Assembly: GCF_029910535.1 (NCBI RefSeq)
Contig: NZ_CP069362.1
Coordinates: 620,001 to 684,000 of the forward strand
Reading direction: 5' to 3'
Source: Marinitoga aeolica
GTDB taxonomy: Bacteria > Thermotogota > Thermotogae > Petrotogales > Petrotogaceae
DNA length: 64,000 nucleotides
Shown here: positions 55,970 to 63,497 of the stretch, piece by piece
Numbering within the stretch: position 1 is the first letter of the stretch
Layout: every line of letters starts with the position of its first letter
The notes under the pieces: generated by a model
Database searches by the model: none
Seen by the model: the letters and a program-made list of their open reading frames with translations, nothing else
Told to the model about the DNA's origin: nothing
Made by a program: the position numbers and the translations under genes

Positions 55970-56806
55970 ATGAATACAAAGACTTCAAGTCCCTGGAGCT
56001 TTTTTATTATTGCTCTGGGCATTTCCTGGTTTTTCTGGTTATGGATTATATTACTAAACTGGAATGTCTTTACATTCCCGGCAATAATTTTTGGAGCTAT
56101 TGGATTATTAGGGCCAACGATTTCAGAAATTCTTTTGATTTTTCACTCTAAAAACAACAAAGAATGGATAGACTATAGGCAAAGAATATTTGATATAAAA
56201 AGAATTGGGAAAAAATGGCATTTTGTAATATGGTTTACATTCCCTATTTTAAATATTGTTGCTATCGCTTTAAGTATTTTCACAGGATCGGATTTACCGG
56301 ATTTTGAAACAGTTAAAAATTTATTAAGTAATCCTTGGCAAATCTTTCCATTTGCTTTTTTTATTTTAATTTATGGGCCACTACCAGAGGAACTTGGATG
56401 GCGTGGTTATGCTCTTGATAAATTACAGGAAAGGTATAATGCACTTGTTTCAAGTCTTATACTTGGTGTAATGTGGTCTTTGTGGCATGTTCCACTTTTT
56501 TTTATGAAAGGCCAATGGCAACATGATGCTTTAAATTTTGGAACACTGGATTTTTGGATATTTATTTTAAATACAATTGTTTTATCGATTCTATTTACAT
56601 GGATTTACAATAATACAAACCATAGTACATTATCTGCTATACTTTTTCATTTTATGTGTAATTTTACTGGACAAATTCTCCCTTTAACAATGTTTGCAAG
56701 ACTTTATAGTTTTATATTGACTATCGTTTTAACAATATCAGTAGTTATTATTTGGGGGCCAAAAACACTAACCCGCCATCAAAATAAAAAAAAGACGAAA
56801 TCATAA
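55970..56806 (+). CDS. CPBP family intramembrane metalloprotease
   Basis: A 278-aa protein with about eight helices. The catalytic motifs are PLPEELGWRGYALDKLQ (EExxxR) and VMWSLWHVPLFF (FxxxH-like), with HFMCN as the third region. Such CAAX-type proteases (Abi) can act in protein processing or bacteriocin immunity. It is far from the RiPP cluster (23 kb), so no link is claimed. AGAGGAGGAAATTC precedes the ATG. Confidence 0.88.
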   Translation: MNTKTSSPWSFFIIALGISWFFWLWIILLNWNVFTFPAIIFGAIGLLGPTISEILLIFHSKNNKEWIDYRQRIFDIKRIGKKWHFVIWFTFPILNIVAIALSIFTGSDLPDFETVKNLLSNPWQIFPFAFFILIYGPLPEELGWRGYALDKLQERYNALVSSLILGVMWSLWHVPLFFMKGQWQHDALNFGTLDFWIFILNTIVLSILFTWIYNNTNHSTLSAILFHFMCNFTGQILPLTMFARLYSFILTIVLTISVVIIWGPKTLTRHQNKKKTKS

Positions 56807-56812
56807 GATAAA

Positions 56813-57099
56813 AAAGGAGTTCAGAAGAACTCCTTTCAGACTGTTGACAAAGTATTTTCTAAAAAAATAATATGAGCGAATACTTGAAAATTCCCGAAAA
56901 AATATGAATGAAGGCGGATAAAATCACATGGATGTGATTTTAAGCGAAACCAATCAGGATGTGCGTTTGAGCGACCGCCGGAAATGAATATTTTTGAGGA
57001 TTTAGAATTTCCCGTATGAGTGAATATTATTTTTGAAAATACTTTGTATTTAATTTTGAGTTTGTCTACAAACTGAAAGGAGTTCAGAAGAACTCCTTT
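56813..57099. repeat. 24-bp direct repeat flanking foldback element A
   Basis: The 24 bases at 56813-56836 recur exactly at 57076-57099. Each is itself a hairpin (AAAGGAGTTC with its complement). The right copy is the 3' end of the minus-strand radical SAM gene, whose TGA at 57084 lies in it; the left copy follows the CPBP stop and can act as its terminator. The repeats frame element A (56837-57075) as a target duplication would. Confidence 0.7.
56837..57075. repeat. foldback repeat, copy A (239 bp)
   Basis: Ends are inverted: CTCCTTTCAG, then CAAAGTATTTTC on the left and GAAAATACTTTG on the right. Inside is CTTGAAAATTCCCGAA, a hairpin with arms AAAATCACA and TGTGATTTT and loop TGGA (56920-56941), AAGCGAAACCA, a weaker hairpin around CAGGATG, TTTGAGCGACCGCC, and GAGGATTTAGAATTT. 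The same order occurs in copies B and C. No reading frame of note. Confidence 0.75.
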
Positions 57100-58088
57100 T
57101 TTAATAATAAATTTAGTAATTCCGCATATGAAAATTTCCTGTTATTTAAAATAAAATCTTCATTTTCATGAAATTGTATCTTCGATTTTTCCAATAGTTT
57201 TACATTCTTCTTTTTAAAGCCTATAAAATTAGATTTATATTTAATTGGTACAATTAATTCAGGAAATGCTTTTATAATATCTTCTGCTATTTTGGTTCTA
57301 ACAATATCCCCAAAAGAATCATGATAAGGACCAGCTACAACATTGTCTCTTTCTTTACCATATAAACATATTCCCAATCTTATCACTTTCTTTCCAGCAG
57401 CTTCTATTATTTCAGTCATACGAGCAACTTTATTGATTGCATCATCAAGAGTTTCTGGTTTATATTCACCATTTTTATACATTTTTTCTAATGTAGAATT
57501 TTTTAATATTACTGTTGGGTGTATCCTTACACTTTTCGCTTTAAAAAGCGTCGTTATAATAGCAGAATTTATATCTTTATTATATGAACTTTTAGGTAAT
57601 CCTGTCATTAAATGAATTCCATAATCAAAATTATTCTTTTCAAGCAATTCAATTGCATTCCATACGTCATCTAGATTGTGTGGCCTATTTGCAGCTTCTA
57701 AAACTTCTTTATAAAACGATTGAACCCCTATTTCAATAAAATTAATTGTATAATTTTTTAATATATCTATTTTTTCTTCTGTTATTTCTTCAGGAGATGT
57801 TGAAAATCTTATCCCAAAAGCTTTTTCTTCATATATCTTTTTTTGAGCCCAATCAAGATAATATTTCATTTTTTCATTTTCCATTCCTGTAAAGGTTGCA
57901 CCATAAAAAGCTATATACGGTTTTACATTTTTAGGAAAATAATTTATATATCTTTCAAATATCTCATTTAATTTTTCGATATCTGGTTTTAATTTTATTC
58001 CCGTAGCTGAGTATTCATTACAAAAAACACATATTTTTTTACATCCTGCATGTGGAATAAAAATTGGTATTATATATTCTCTAGACAT
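57084..58088 (-). CDS. radical SAM protein (Elp3-like, no acetyltransferase domain)
   Basis: A 334-aa enzyme. The cluster motif is HAGCKKICVFCNE (CxxxCxxC) at ~15-23, with YGATFTGM for SAM binding, FIEIGVQSFYKEVLEAANRPH and GIHLMTGLPKSS as in Elp3/YhcC-type proteins. Function unknown; tRNA modification is a common role of relatives. Its last codons overlap the flank of element A. Confidence 0.85.
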   Translation of the reverse strand: MSREYIIPIFIPHAGCKKICVFCNEYSATGIKLKPDIEKLNEIFERYINYFPKNVKPYIAFYGATFTGMENEKMKYYLDWAQKKIYEEKAFGIRFSTSPEEITEEKIDILKNYTINFIEIGVQSFYKEVLEAANRPHNLDDVWNAIELLEKNNFDYGIHLMTGLPKSSYNKDINSAIITTLFKAKSVRIHPTVILKNSTLEKMYKNGEYKPETLDDAINKVARMTEIIEAAGKKVIRLGICLYGKERDNVVAGPYHDSFGDIVRTKIAEDIIKAFPELIVPIKYKSNFIGFKKKNVKLLEKSKIQFHENEDFILNNRKFSYAELLNLLLKKEFF

Positions 58089-58104
58089 TTTTCACCTCTA
58101 TTAA

Positions 58105-58131
58105 AAAACCGGTGGAAAATTCCACCGGTAT
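58105..58131 (-). terminator. terminator of the spermidine operon
   Basis: ACCGGTGGAA and its complement around a small loop, followed on the minus strand by TTTTTT, just after speE. It overlaps the leader of the radical SAM gene, whose ATG is at 58088. Confidence 0.85.
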
Positions 58132-58142
58132 GATTTATTTAA

Positions 58143-59021
58143 TTATTTTTCACCAATTAATTTTTTTACAAATGTTGGCAATGCAAAACTTGCAACATGA
58201 ATTTCTTCATTATAATATTTTAATGTATCTAACTTTTCAAAATTTCTAACTTTTTCTGGATTAAAATCTTTTAATGGATCTAATCCTTTTGATGCGAATG
58301 CATAACTCCACATACCTGAAGGATATGTAGTCATAAAGCCCATATATGTTTTAGTTACAGGAAATGCGCTCTTAATTCTGTTATATGCAATTCCTACCCA
58401 TGCTCTATCATAGAAAGGATCTTCTGTTTCTGCTGAAAATACACCATTTTCTGTTAATGCATTATAACAAGCTTTATAAAAATCTTCTGTAAATAAATGC
58501 CCACCTTCTCCAGCTGTCGGATCTGTTGAATCCACAATAATTACGTCAAAATAATTTTCAAATTGTCTTACATATTCAGCACCGTTTTCATTCACTATTT
58601 TTAATTTTGGATTATTAAATTCAACACTTGTAGTTGGTAAATAATTTCTTGCAGCCTCAATAACCATAGGGTCTATTTCACATAAAATCACTTCTTCAAC
58701 TGATGGATGTTTTAAAACTTCTCTTGTTGATCCTCCATCTCCTCCACCAATTACCAATACTCTTTTTGGATTTGGATGAATAAACATTGGAACGTGAACC
58801 AACATTTCATGATACATGAATTCATCCACTTCTGTAGTCATTGTGATTCCATCTAAAGAAAATACTCTACCTAATTCTGGGTTTTCAAAAACATCTATTC
58901 TTTGGTATTCACTCTGAGCCGAATATAAAACTTTATTCATTTTCATAAATAATCCTACATCTCCACCTGTATACCATTCCATATATAATAAATGTCTTCC
59001 TGGTTCCAAATTCTTTTCCAT
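58143..59021 (-). CDS. speE: spermidine synthase (polyamine aminopropyltransferase)
   Basis: Transfers aminopropyl from decarboxylated SAM to putrescine or a relative. It has VLVIGGGDGGSTREVLKHPSVE, the cofactor loop, and IIVDSTDPTAGEGGHLFTEDFY, with the catalytic Asp; YHEMLVHVPMF is also typical. The 292-aa length is normal. Third gene of the operon with the XRE-cupin regulator and speD. Confidence 0.95.
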   Translation of the reverse strand: MEKNLEPGRHLLYMEWYTGGDVGLFMKMNKVLYSAQSEYQRIDVFENPELGRVFSLDGITMTTEVDEFMYHEMLVHVPMFIHPNPKRVLVIGGGDGGSTREVLKHPSVEEVILCEIDPMVIEAARNYLPTTSVEFNNPKLKIVNENGAEYVRQFENYFDVIIVDSTDPTAGEGGHLFTEDFYKACYNALTENGVFSAETEDPFYDRAWVGIAYNRIKSAFPVTKTYMGFMTTYPSGMWSYAFASKGLDPLKDFNPEKVRNFEKLDTLKYYNEEIHVASFALPTFVKKLIGEK

Positions 59022-59033
59022 TTCTATCCCTCC

Positions 59034-59429
59034 TTAAGCTTCCACTTTATGTGGTGAATTTTCATCTATTCCAATTTCTTCATATATTCCTCTTAAATGT
59101 TCTATTGTTTGCGCTCTCTGCGAATTAAATGCTTTTTTCAAAAATTCAAAACTTTTCCATGGATCGACATGATCTCCACATGTATAAATATCAACTGATG
59201 CATACCCATATTCAGGCCATGTGTGAATAGCAAAGTGAGACTCCGAAACAATAACAGCTCCACTTACCCCATGGGGCAAAAATCTGTGGAAAGTAGATGT
59301 TACTATAGTTGCTCCTGATTCTATAGAAGCTTTTTTCATTAACTCTTCTATTTTATCTACATCGTCTAAAATATCTTTATCACATTCATAAAATTCTGCT
59401 ATAATATGTCTTCCTAATGATTTTGCCAT
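59034..59429 (-). CDS. speD: S-adenosylmethionine decarboxylase proenzyme
   Basis: A 131-aa SpeH-type decarboxylase. Self-cleavage at the ES bond in VSESHFAIHTWPEYGYASVD gives the pyruvoyl Ser; YTCGDHVDPWKSFEFLKKAF is the second family block with the catalytic Cys. It makes the aminopropyl donor for SpeE. GGGAGGGTTGTAA precedes the ATG. Confidence 0.95.
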   Translation of the reverse strand: MAKSLGRHIIAEFYECDKDILDDVDKIEELMKKASIESGATIVTSTFHRFLPHGVSGAVIVSESHFAIHTWPEYGYASVDIYTCGDHVDPWKSFEFLKKAFNSQRAQTIEHLRGIYEEIGIDENSPHKVEA

Positions 59430-59467
59430 TTACAACCCTCCCCATGGTATTTTTATTTTATTTTTTA

Positions 59468-60001
59468 TTATTGTATTTCAATCCATAAAACCTTTGCTTT
59501 TTTCTTTTTGCTAGAGTTTTTTATATAATGTATCTTATCTGCTTTAAAATAAAATGCATCTCCTGTTTTTGCTTTATATTTAACATCATCTAGCCATAAT
59601 TCTATATTACCTTCCAATATATACCCAAATTCTGATCCTTCATGATAATTTTCTTCTTCCGTTTGAGCCATTGGTTCAAGTTCAACAATTATTGGTTCAA
59701 TCTTTTTCACTTCAGTATCAGTCATCAATAATTCTTCTTTTATTCCGTCTGGTGTATCATATATTGGAACTCTTTCACTTTTCTTATATATAATCTTTTT
59801 TTCTTCAAAATCAGAAAAAAATTCTTTCAGGTTTGTTCCTAACGCTCTTAAGATCATTTCCAAACTTTCAAGAGTCGGAGAAGTTAGGTCTCTTTCTAAT
59901 TGCGATATAAATCCTCTTGTCAAATCTGCTCTAACTGCTAATTCTTCCTGTGTTAACCCTCTTGAAAGTCTTAATTTTTTCAACTTTTCCCCTATTTTCA
60001 T
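59468..60001 (-). CDS. XRE-cupin transcriptional regulator of the polyamine operon
   Basis: A 177-aa protein: N-terminal helix-turn-helix (LRLSRGLTQEELAVRADLTRGFISQLERDLTSP) and C-terminal cupin (EGSEFGYILEGNIELWLDD). It resembles PuuR-type regulators. As first gene of the speD/speE operon and downstream of a palindrome on the promoter, it likely controls its own operon in response to a polyamine; this is inference. Confidence 0.88.
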   Translation of the reverse strand: MKIGEKLKKLRLSRGLTQEELAVRADLTRGFISQLERDLTSPTLESLEMILRALGTNLKEFFSDFEEKKIIYKKSERVPIYDTPDGIKEELLMTDTEVKKIEPIIVELEPMAQTEEENYHEGSEFGYILEGNIELWLDDVKYKAKTGDAFYFKADKIHYIKNSSKKKKAKVLWIEIQ

Positions 60002-60141
60002 AATATCACCTGTATTTTTAAAGTGTCTTTAATGTATTTTATAATAAACACATAAAAGTATTATTATAAAATATTTTCAGAACTTTATTCTTATTTTAAA
60101 GCCTTAAAAAACGCTTTTTTATGTTCTTATATGAATATTAT

Positions 60142-60160
60142 AATAAACAATACGTTTATT
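60142..60160. promoter_or_regulatory. candidate operator AATAAAC-AATAC-GTTTATT
   Basis: A 7-bp inverted repeat with a 5-nt spacer lies next to the minus-strand -10 of the spe promoter; a further TATAATAAACA word is seen near 60040. It is a plausible binding site for the XRE-cupin regulator. Confidence 0.55.
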
Positions 60161-60189
60161 ATTATAATCTTTTTTTCTTTCATTGTCAA
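60161..60189 (-). promoter_or_regulatory. promoter of the XRE-speD-speE operon
   Basis: On the minus strand TTGACA and TATAAT are 17 nt apart, an exact consensus promoter, about 160 nt before the regulator start. The 60002-60321 spacer holds nothing else besides the operator and the promoter of the next gene. Confidence 0.75.
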
Positions 60190-60246
60190 CAAAAATTCTT
60201 ATCAAAAACGTATTTTTAATATTAAAGTTTTTTTACACTTGCATTT

Positions 60247-60275
60247 TTGTTTTTAAATGAAATTAATGTTATAAT
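60247..60275 (+). promoter_or_regulatory. candidate promoter of the unknown/fliS operon
   Basis: TTGTTT, 17 nt, TATAAT, about 45 nt upstream of the gene at 60322. Confidence 0.5.
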
Positions 60276-60321
60276 TGAATTAGACGATATTAATTAAGAA
60301 CTATGTCAGGAGGTAATTTTT

Positions 60322-60927
60322 ATGGATAATATAAAAATTAAGGTAATCTACGAATCAGATAATCAAACATTTGAAAGGGAATTCTCAAAAGATCAATTTA
60401 ATAATTTTAATGAATTGGTTAATTTCTTTCAAACTGAAAAAATTAATTCGGTACTAACTGGAATGAAGATAAACGGAAAAGAAATTCCGATGAAATTTTA
60501 TGATGAAATTAAAAATGCTTTTTTTGAGGGCGGAGAAGAAATTGTACTAACATTTGATGACTTATATGGGTTGGTAAAAAAACTGCTTTTAGAAGGAGAA
60601 CAATACATTTCAAAAATAGAAAACTCACTGAGCACTATTTCAAAGGAAGTTATGTTGAATACCAAAGAAGGGCATAAAATGATTAAAGCTTTAGCAGAAG
60701 GATTACAAGCAATGAACACTATATTATCACAGGCTTCCAAAGTATTAAATAAAACATTTATAACCGATGAAGAAATGGAAAAACAAAAAAGTATATTAGA
60801 AAAAATTACAGAATCTCAAAGCATTTCTGATAATGTGGAAATTTCTGATATAATCGATTATGAATTTACTGAACTTTTGGATATTTTCAAAAAAGCTTTT
60901 GAAAGGGCTATAAACGAAATCGATTAA
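60322..60927 (+). CDS. hypothetical protein upstream of fliS, 201 aa
   Basis: Starts with a ~75-residue alpha/beta region (IKIKVIYESDNQTFEREFSK) and continues as mostly helical sequence with coiled-coil character. No signal peptide, helix or motif I recognise. It lies 17 nt before the fliS start with its own promoter, so a flagellar accessory role is a fair guess but not shown. Confidence 0.75.
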   Translation: MDNIKIKVIYESDNQTFEREFSKDQFNNFNELVNFFQTEKINSVLTGMKINGKEIPMKFYDEIKNAFFEGGEEIVLTFDDLYGLVKKLLLEGEQYISKIENSLSTISKEVMLNTKEGHKMIKALAEGLQAMNTILSQASKVLNKTFITDEEMEKQKSILEKITESQSISDNVEISDIIDYEFTELLDIFKKAFERAINEID

Positions 60928-60944
60928 GCGAGGTGGTGAGCTTT

Positions 60945-61391
60945 ATGTATCAACCAAATAATTTTCAAAATGCTAATAATAGATATGTTGAAAGTATGGT
61001 AAAAACTGCAAGCCCAGCAAAATTAGTTGAATTGTTATATTTAAATTCAATAGAAAGATTAAATAGAGCTATGAATATGATAAAAAACAAAAAGATAGCT
61101 GATGCCCATAATCAAATTGTAAGGGTTGAAGATATAATTATGGAATTAAACTTATCTTTAGATATGGAAAAAGGTGGCGAAATTTCAAAAAATTTGAGAG
61201 CTTTATATAACTATATGTATAGGCGCTTATTAGAAGCAAATTTAAACAAAGATATTGAAATATTAGAAGAAATAAAAGTCTTATTGAATACTTTATTAGA
61301 AGCATGGAGAGAAGCTATGAAACAGGCAGGGGATGTAATTAAGCAACAAGTTAATCAACCTACAAGAAAAGGATTGGACATTTCCACATAA
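60945..61391 (+). CDS. fliS: flagellar export chaperone FliS
   Basis: A 148-aa helical protein. NNRYVESMVKTASPAKLVELLYLNSIERLNRA is typical, with LYNYMYRRLLEANLNKD and LLEAWREAMKQ in the C-half. It keeps flagellin unpolymerised in the cytoplasm until export. ATG at 60945 fits GCGAGGTGGTGA; upstream GTG codons lie in that site. No fliD or flagellin gene is in the window. Confidence 0.93.
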   Translation: MYQPNNFQNANNRYVESMVKTASPAKLVELLYLNSIERLNRAMNMIKNKKIADAHNQIVRVEDIIMELNLSLDMEKGGEISKNLRALYNYMYRRLLEANLNKDIEILEEIKVLLNTLLEAWREAMKQAGDVIKQQVNQPTRKGLDIST

Positions 61392-61394
61392 TTT

Positions 61395-61420
61395 TAACTG
61401 GCTTTGTGCCAGTTTTTATT
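61395..61420 (+). terminator. terminator of the fliS operon
   Basis: AACTGGC, TTTGT loop, GCCAGTT, followed by a T-rich run. Confidence 0.85.
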
Positions 61421-61462
61421 TTTTGTGATATAATTGTAATGAGGAGCAAAAGGGGGGATATT

Positions 61463-62308
61463 ATGAAATTTAAAAAAGCAAGCGAAATTCCTAAGGTTGC
61501 TATCGTGGATTTAGTCAATCAAACTTTTAAAGACTATACTGTGCCAATTAATTGGACAATAACATCTTTTGAATATGATGTAAGAGAAAATTCAATTTCC
61601 TTGGATGATTCATATATTGTTTTTGAAGATGACAAGCCTATCGGTTTTTCTTTAGTCTCTATAAGGGGGGCAAGAGGAAGAATAGATGCTTTTGGTTTTT
61701 TAAAAGAATATAGATTAAAGGGATATGGTTCAGAATTACTTTATTACACAATTGAAAAAATGAAATGGAAAGGGATTACAAAGGTAACATTAGAAGTTGT
61801 AGATGAAGAACTTAGTGCAAAAAAGTTTTATAAAAAACATGGTTTTAAAGAAAAAAGAATATTGGATAGTTTTATTAAATATTTAGATAAAACTAATGAA
61901 TCAAAATTCAAATATGTAAAAACTGACTATAAGTGTATTCATGATAGAGCTGTAGAAGCATTGCATTATATTGGAAGAAATCCTAACTGGCAAAGGGAAC
62001 CAAAAACATTAGAATTATCAAGAGATAGATATCAGATGGAAAGGATTACCCAAAAAGGTTTTACTATTGGATATGTCGTATGGGGAACAACAAAAGAAGG
62101 AGCTTTCATAGTCGATGTTTCACCAATTATTGATGCTACAAGATATGATGAAATTTTAGAAGATCTATTAGCTCGATTTGCTGAATTGAATTTCAAAAAT
62201 GTTACTATCGTTTCTTTACCAGAAGATGATCCATTATATTCGTTAGTAAAAAAATATAACTTTAATTCTTTCTTAAGACAAGTAGAAATGGAAAAAAGAA
62301 TACACTAA
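61463..62308 (+). CDS. GNAT acetyltransferase with two GNAT-like halves
   Basis: A 281-aa protein. The N-half has FGFLKEYRLKGYGSELLYYTIEKMK, the acetyl-CoA loop (RxxGxG/S), and SAKKFYKKHGFKEKR. The C-half is a weaker GNAT-like repeat ending FAELNFKNVTIVSLPEDDPLYSLVKKYNF. Substrate unknown. ATG at 61463 has AAAGGGGGG upstream; earlier codons run through the fliS terminator and are not used. Confidence 0.85.
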   Translation: MKFKKASEIPKVAIVDLVNQTFKDYTVPINWTITSFEYDVRENSISLDDSYIVFEDDKPIGFSLVSIRGARGRIDAFGFLKEYRLKGYGSELLYYTIEKMKWKGITKVTLEVVDEELSAKKFYKKHGFKEKRILDSFIKYLDKTNESKFKYVKTDYKCIHDRAVEALHYIGRNPNWQREPKTLELSRDRYQMERITQKGFTIGYVVWGTTKEGAFIVDVSPIIDATRYDEILEDLLARFAELNFKNVTIVSLPEDDPLYSLVKKYNFNSFLRQVEMEKRIH

Positions 62309-62311
62309 TAA

Positions 62312-62347
62312 TAAACCGCGGCCGATTTACTCAACCGCGGTTTTTTT
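62312..62347. terminator. bidirectional terminator between the two GNAT genes
   Basis: AAACCGCGG and CCGCGGTTT pair around a 13-nt loop, flanked by A and T runs; the minus-strand gene ends within it. Confidence 0.85.
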
Positions 62348-62872
62348 ATGCCATTCTCTTCTTAAAATTCCCATTATTATTTCGTCATGATATTTTCCTT
62401 CTCTAAATATCTGTTCTCTTAATACTCCTTCAACTTTAAAACCAACCTTTTCATATGATCTTATTGCTCTTTTATTAAAACTAAAAACATGTAACTTTAT
62501 CTTATTTATATTCATTTCATTAAAAATAAAGCCTACTAATAATTCCATAGCTTCTGTTCCATATCCATTATTTAAAAATGGTTTCCCAAGAAAAATACCA
62601 ACAGTTGCAACAGAATTTTTCCAATCGACATCATTAATTCCACATCCACCAATATATTTATTATCCTCAATTCTTTCTATAGCAAAACTATATTTACCAT
62701 TACCCATAGGATTATTACTTTCATACCATTTTTCTTCATCTTCTATTCTAAATGGAAAAGGAATGCCTGGCATCAGATACTTTTTCACCTCATAATCATT
62801 GATATATTCTAAAACTTCTTTTAAATCATCTTTAGAATACGCTCTTAATCTTACTTTTTTACCCTCTAACAT
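62327..62872 (-). CDS. GNAT acetyltransferase (RimJ/RimL type)
   Basis: A 181-aa protein: VRLRAYSKDDLKEVLEYI, IGGCGINDVDWKNSVATVGIFLG, NNGYGTEAMELLVGFIFNEM (acetyl-CoA loop) and NKRAIRSYEKVGFKVEGVLRE are the full set of RimL-type blocks. It may acetylate a protein N-terminus or a small amine. GGGAGGGATTTT precedes the ATG. Confidence 0.92.
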   Translation of the reverse strand: MLEGKKVRLRAYSKDDLKEVLEYINDYEVKKYLMPGIPFPFRIEDEEKWYESNNPMGNGKYSFAIERIEDNKYIGGCGINDVDWKNSVATVGIFLGKPFLNNGYGTEAMELLVGFIFNEMNINKIKLHVFSFNKRAIRSYEKVGFKVEGVLREQIFREGKYHDEIIMGILRREWHKKTAVE

Positions 62873-63010
62873 AAAATCCCTCCCTAAAAAATCAGTTTTT
62901 TAAATAGAAGCACAAATATTTGAGAACATTATAACAAATTATAACTCCCATGTCAATTATAAATATTGATTTATTGAAATAAAATGTATTATAAAATTTG
63001 CATAATAAAT

Positions 63011-63165
63011 CTCGATCAGACGCTCATTTGCTAATCTGATAAAATCATTCATTTTCAGCTGTCGCTCAGACAACACATCGTGTGTTGCTTCGCTTAAAAT
63101 CCCATCCTTGGGATTTTAACAGCTACATTCATGATTTTATCAGGCAAATTTCGAGTCTTTTCTCA
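63011..63165 (-). repeat. foldback repeat, copy B (reverse orientation)
   Basis: Read on the minus strand it has the same core as copies A and C: a hairpin with arms AAAATCCC and GGGATTTT and loop AAGGAT (63096-63117), AAGCGAAGC, a hairpin with arms CAACACA and TGTGTTG (63071-63087), and CTGAGCGACAGCTG. The outer arms include TGATAAAATCAT and ATGATTTTATCA. The rest of the 62873-63497 spacer is AT-rich with outer inverted words (AACAAATTATAAC, AATATTGATTTATTGAA) present on both sides of B plus C. Confidence 0.7.
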
Positions 63166-63190
63166 ATTTATTATGAAATTTTATAATAAT

Positions 63191-63372
63191 AGCGAATTAT
63201 AACCTGAGGTAAGGCTTGAAAATTCCCGAATTAAATATTTGCGTGAGCTGGCAAAAAAACAGGATGTTTTTTTGAGCGAAACCATTGCACGGATGCAATG
63301 TTTGAGCGACAGCGGCAAGAAAATATTTAACGAGGAATTAGAATTTTCACCGCCTGAACGAGGGTTATAATT
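63191..63372 (+). repeat. foldback repeat, copy C
   Basis: Contains CTTGAAAATTCCCGAA exactly as in copy A, a hairpin with arms AAAAAAACA and TGTTTTTTT and loop GGA (63253-63273), GAGCGAAACCA, a hairpin with arms ATTGCA and TGCAAT and loop CGGA (63284-63299), TTTGAGCGACAGCGGC, and GAGGAATTAGAATTTTC. The ends ATTATAACC and GGTTATAAT are inverted. Confidence 0.75.
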
Positions 63373-63497
63373 TGTTATTATTAATTCCATATCAACTTCA
63401 ATAAATCAATATTATTAACAATATGGGATTATAATATTAAAAAATATTGTAGGTTTATATGTTATAATATATCAGAAAAACTTTAGGGAGTGGTTTT

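Noticed and set aside
55970-56806. CPBP protease as immunity or leader peptidase of the RiPP cluster
   Set aside because: It is more than 22 kb away with its own promoter; nothing in the sequence ties it to the cluster.
61406-61462. Longer N-terminus of the double GNAT protein
   Set aside because: The extra codons cross the fliS terminator and lack a binding site, while AAAGGGGGG precedes the internal ATG.
56837-63372. Reading the structured repeats as a CRISPR array or tRNA genes
   Set aside because: Copies are far apart or inverted, lack regular spacers, and show no cloverleaf or TPsiC loop.
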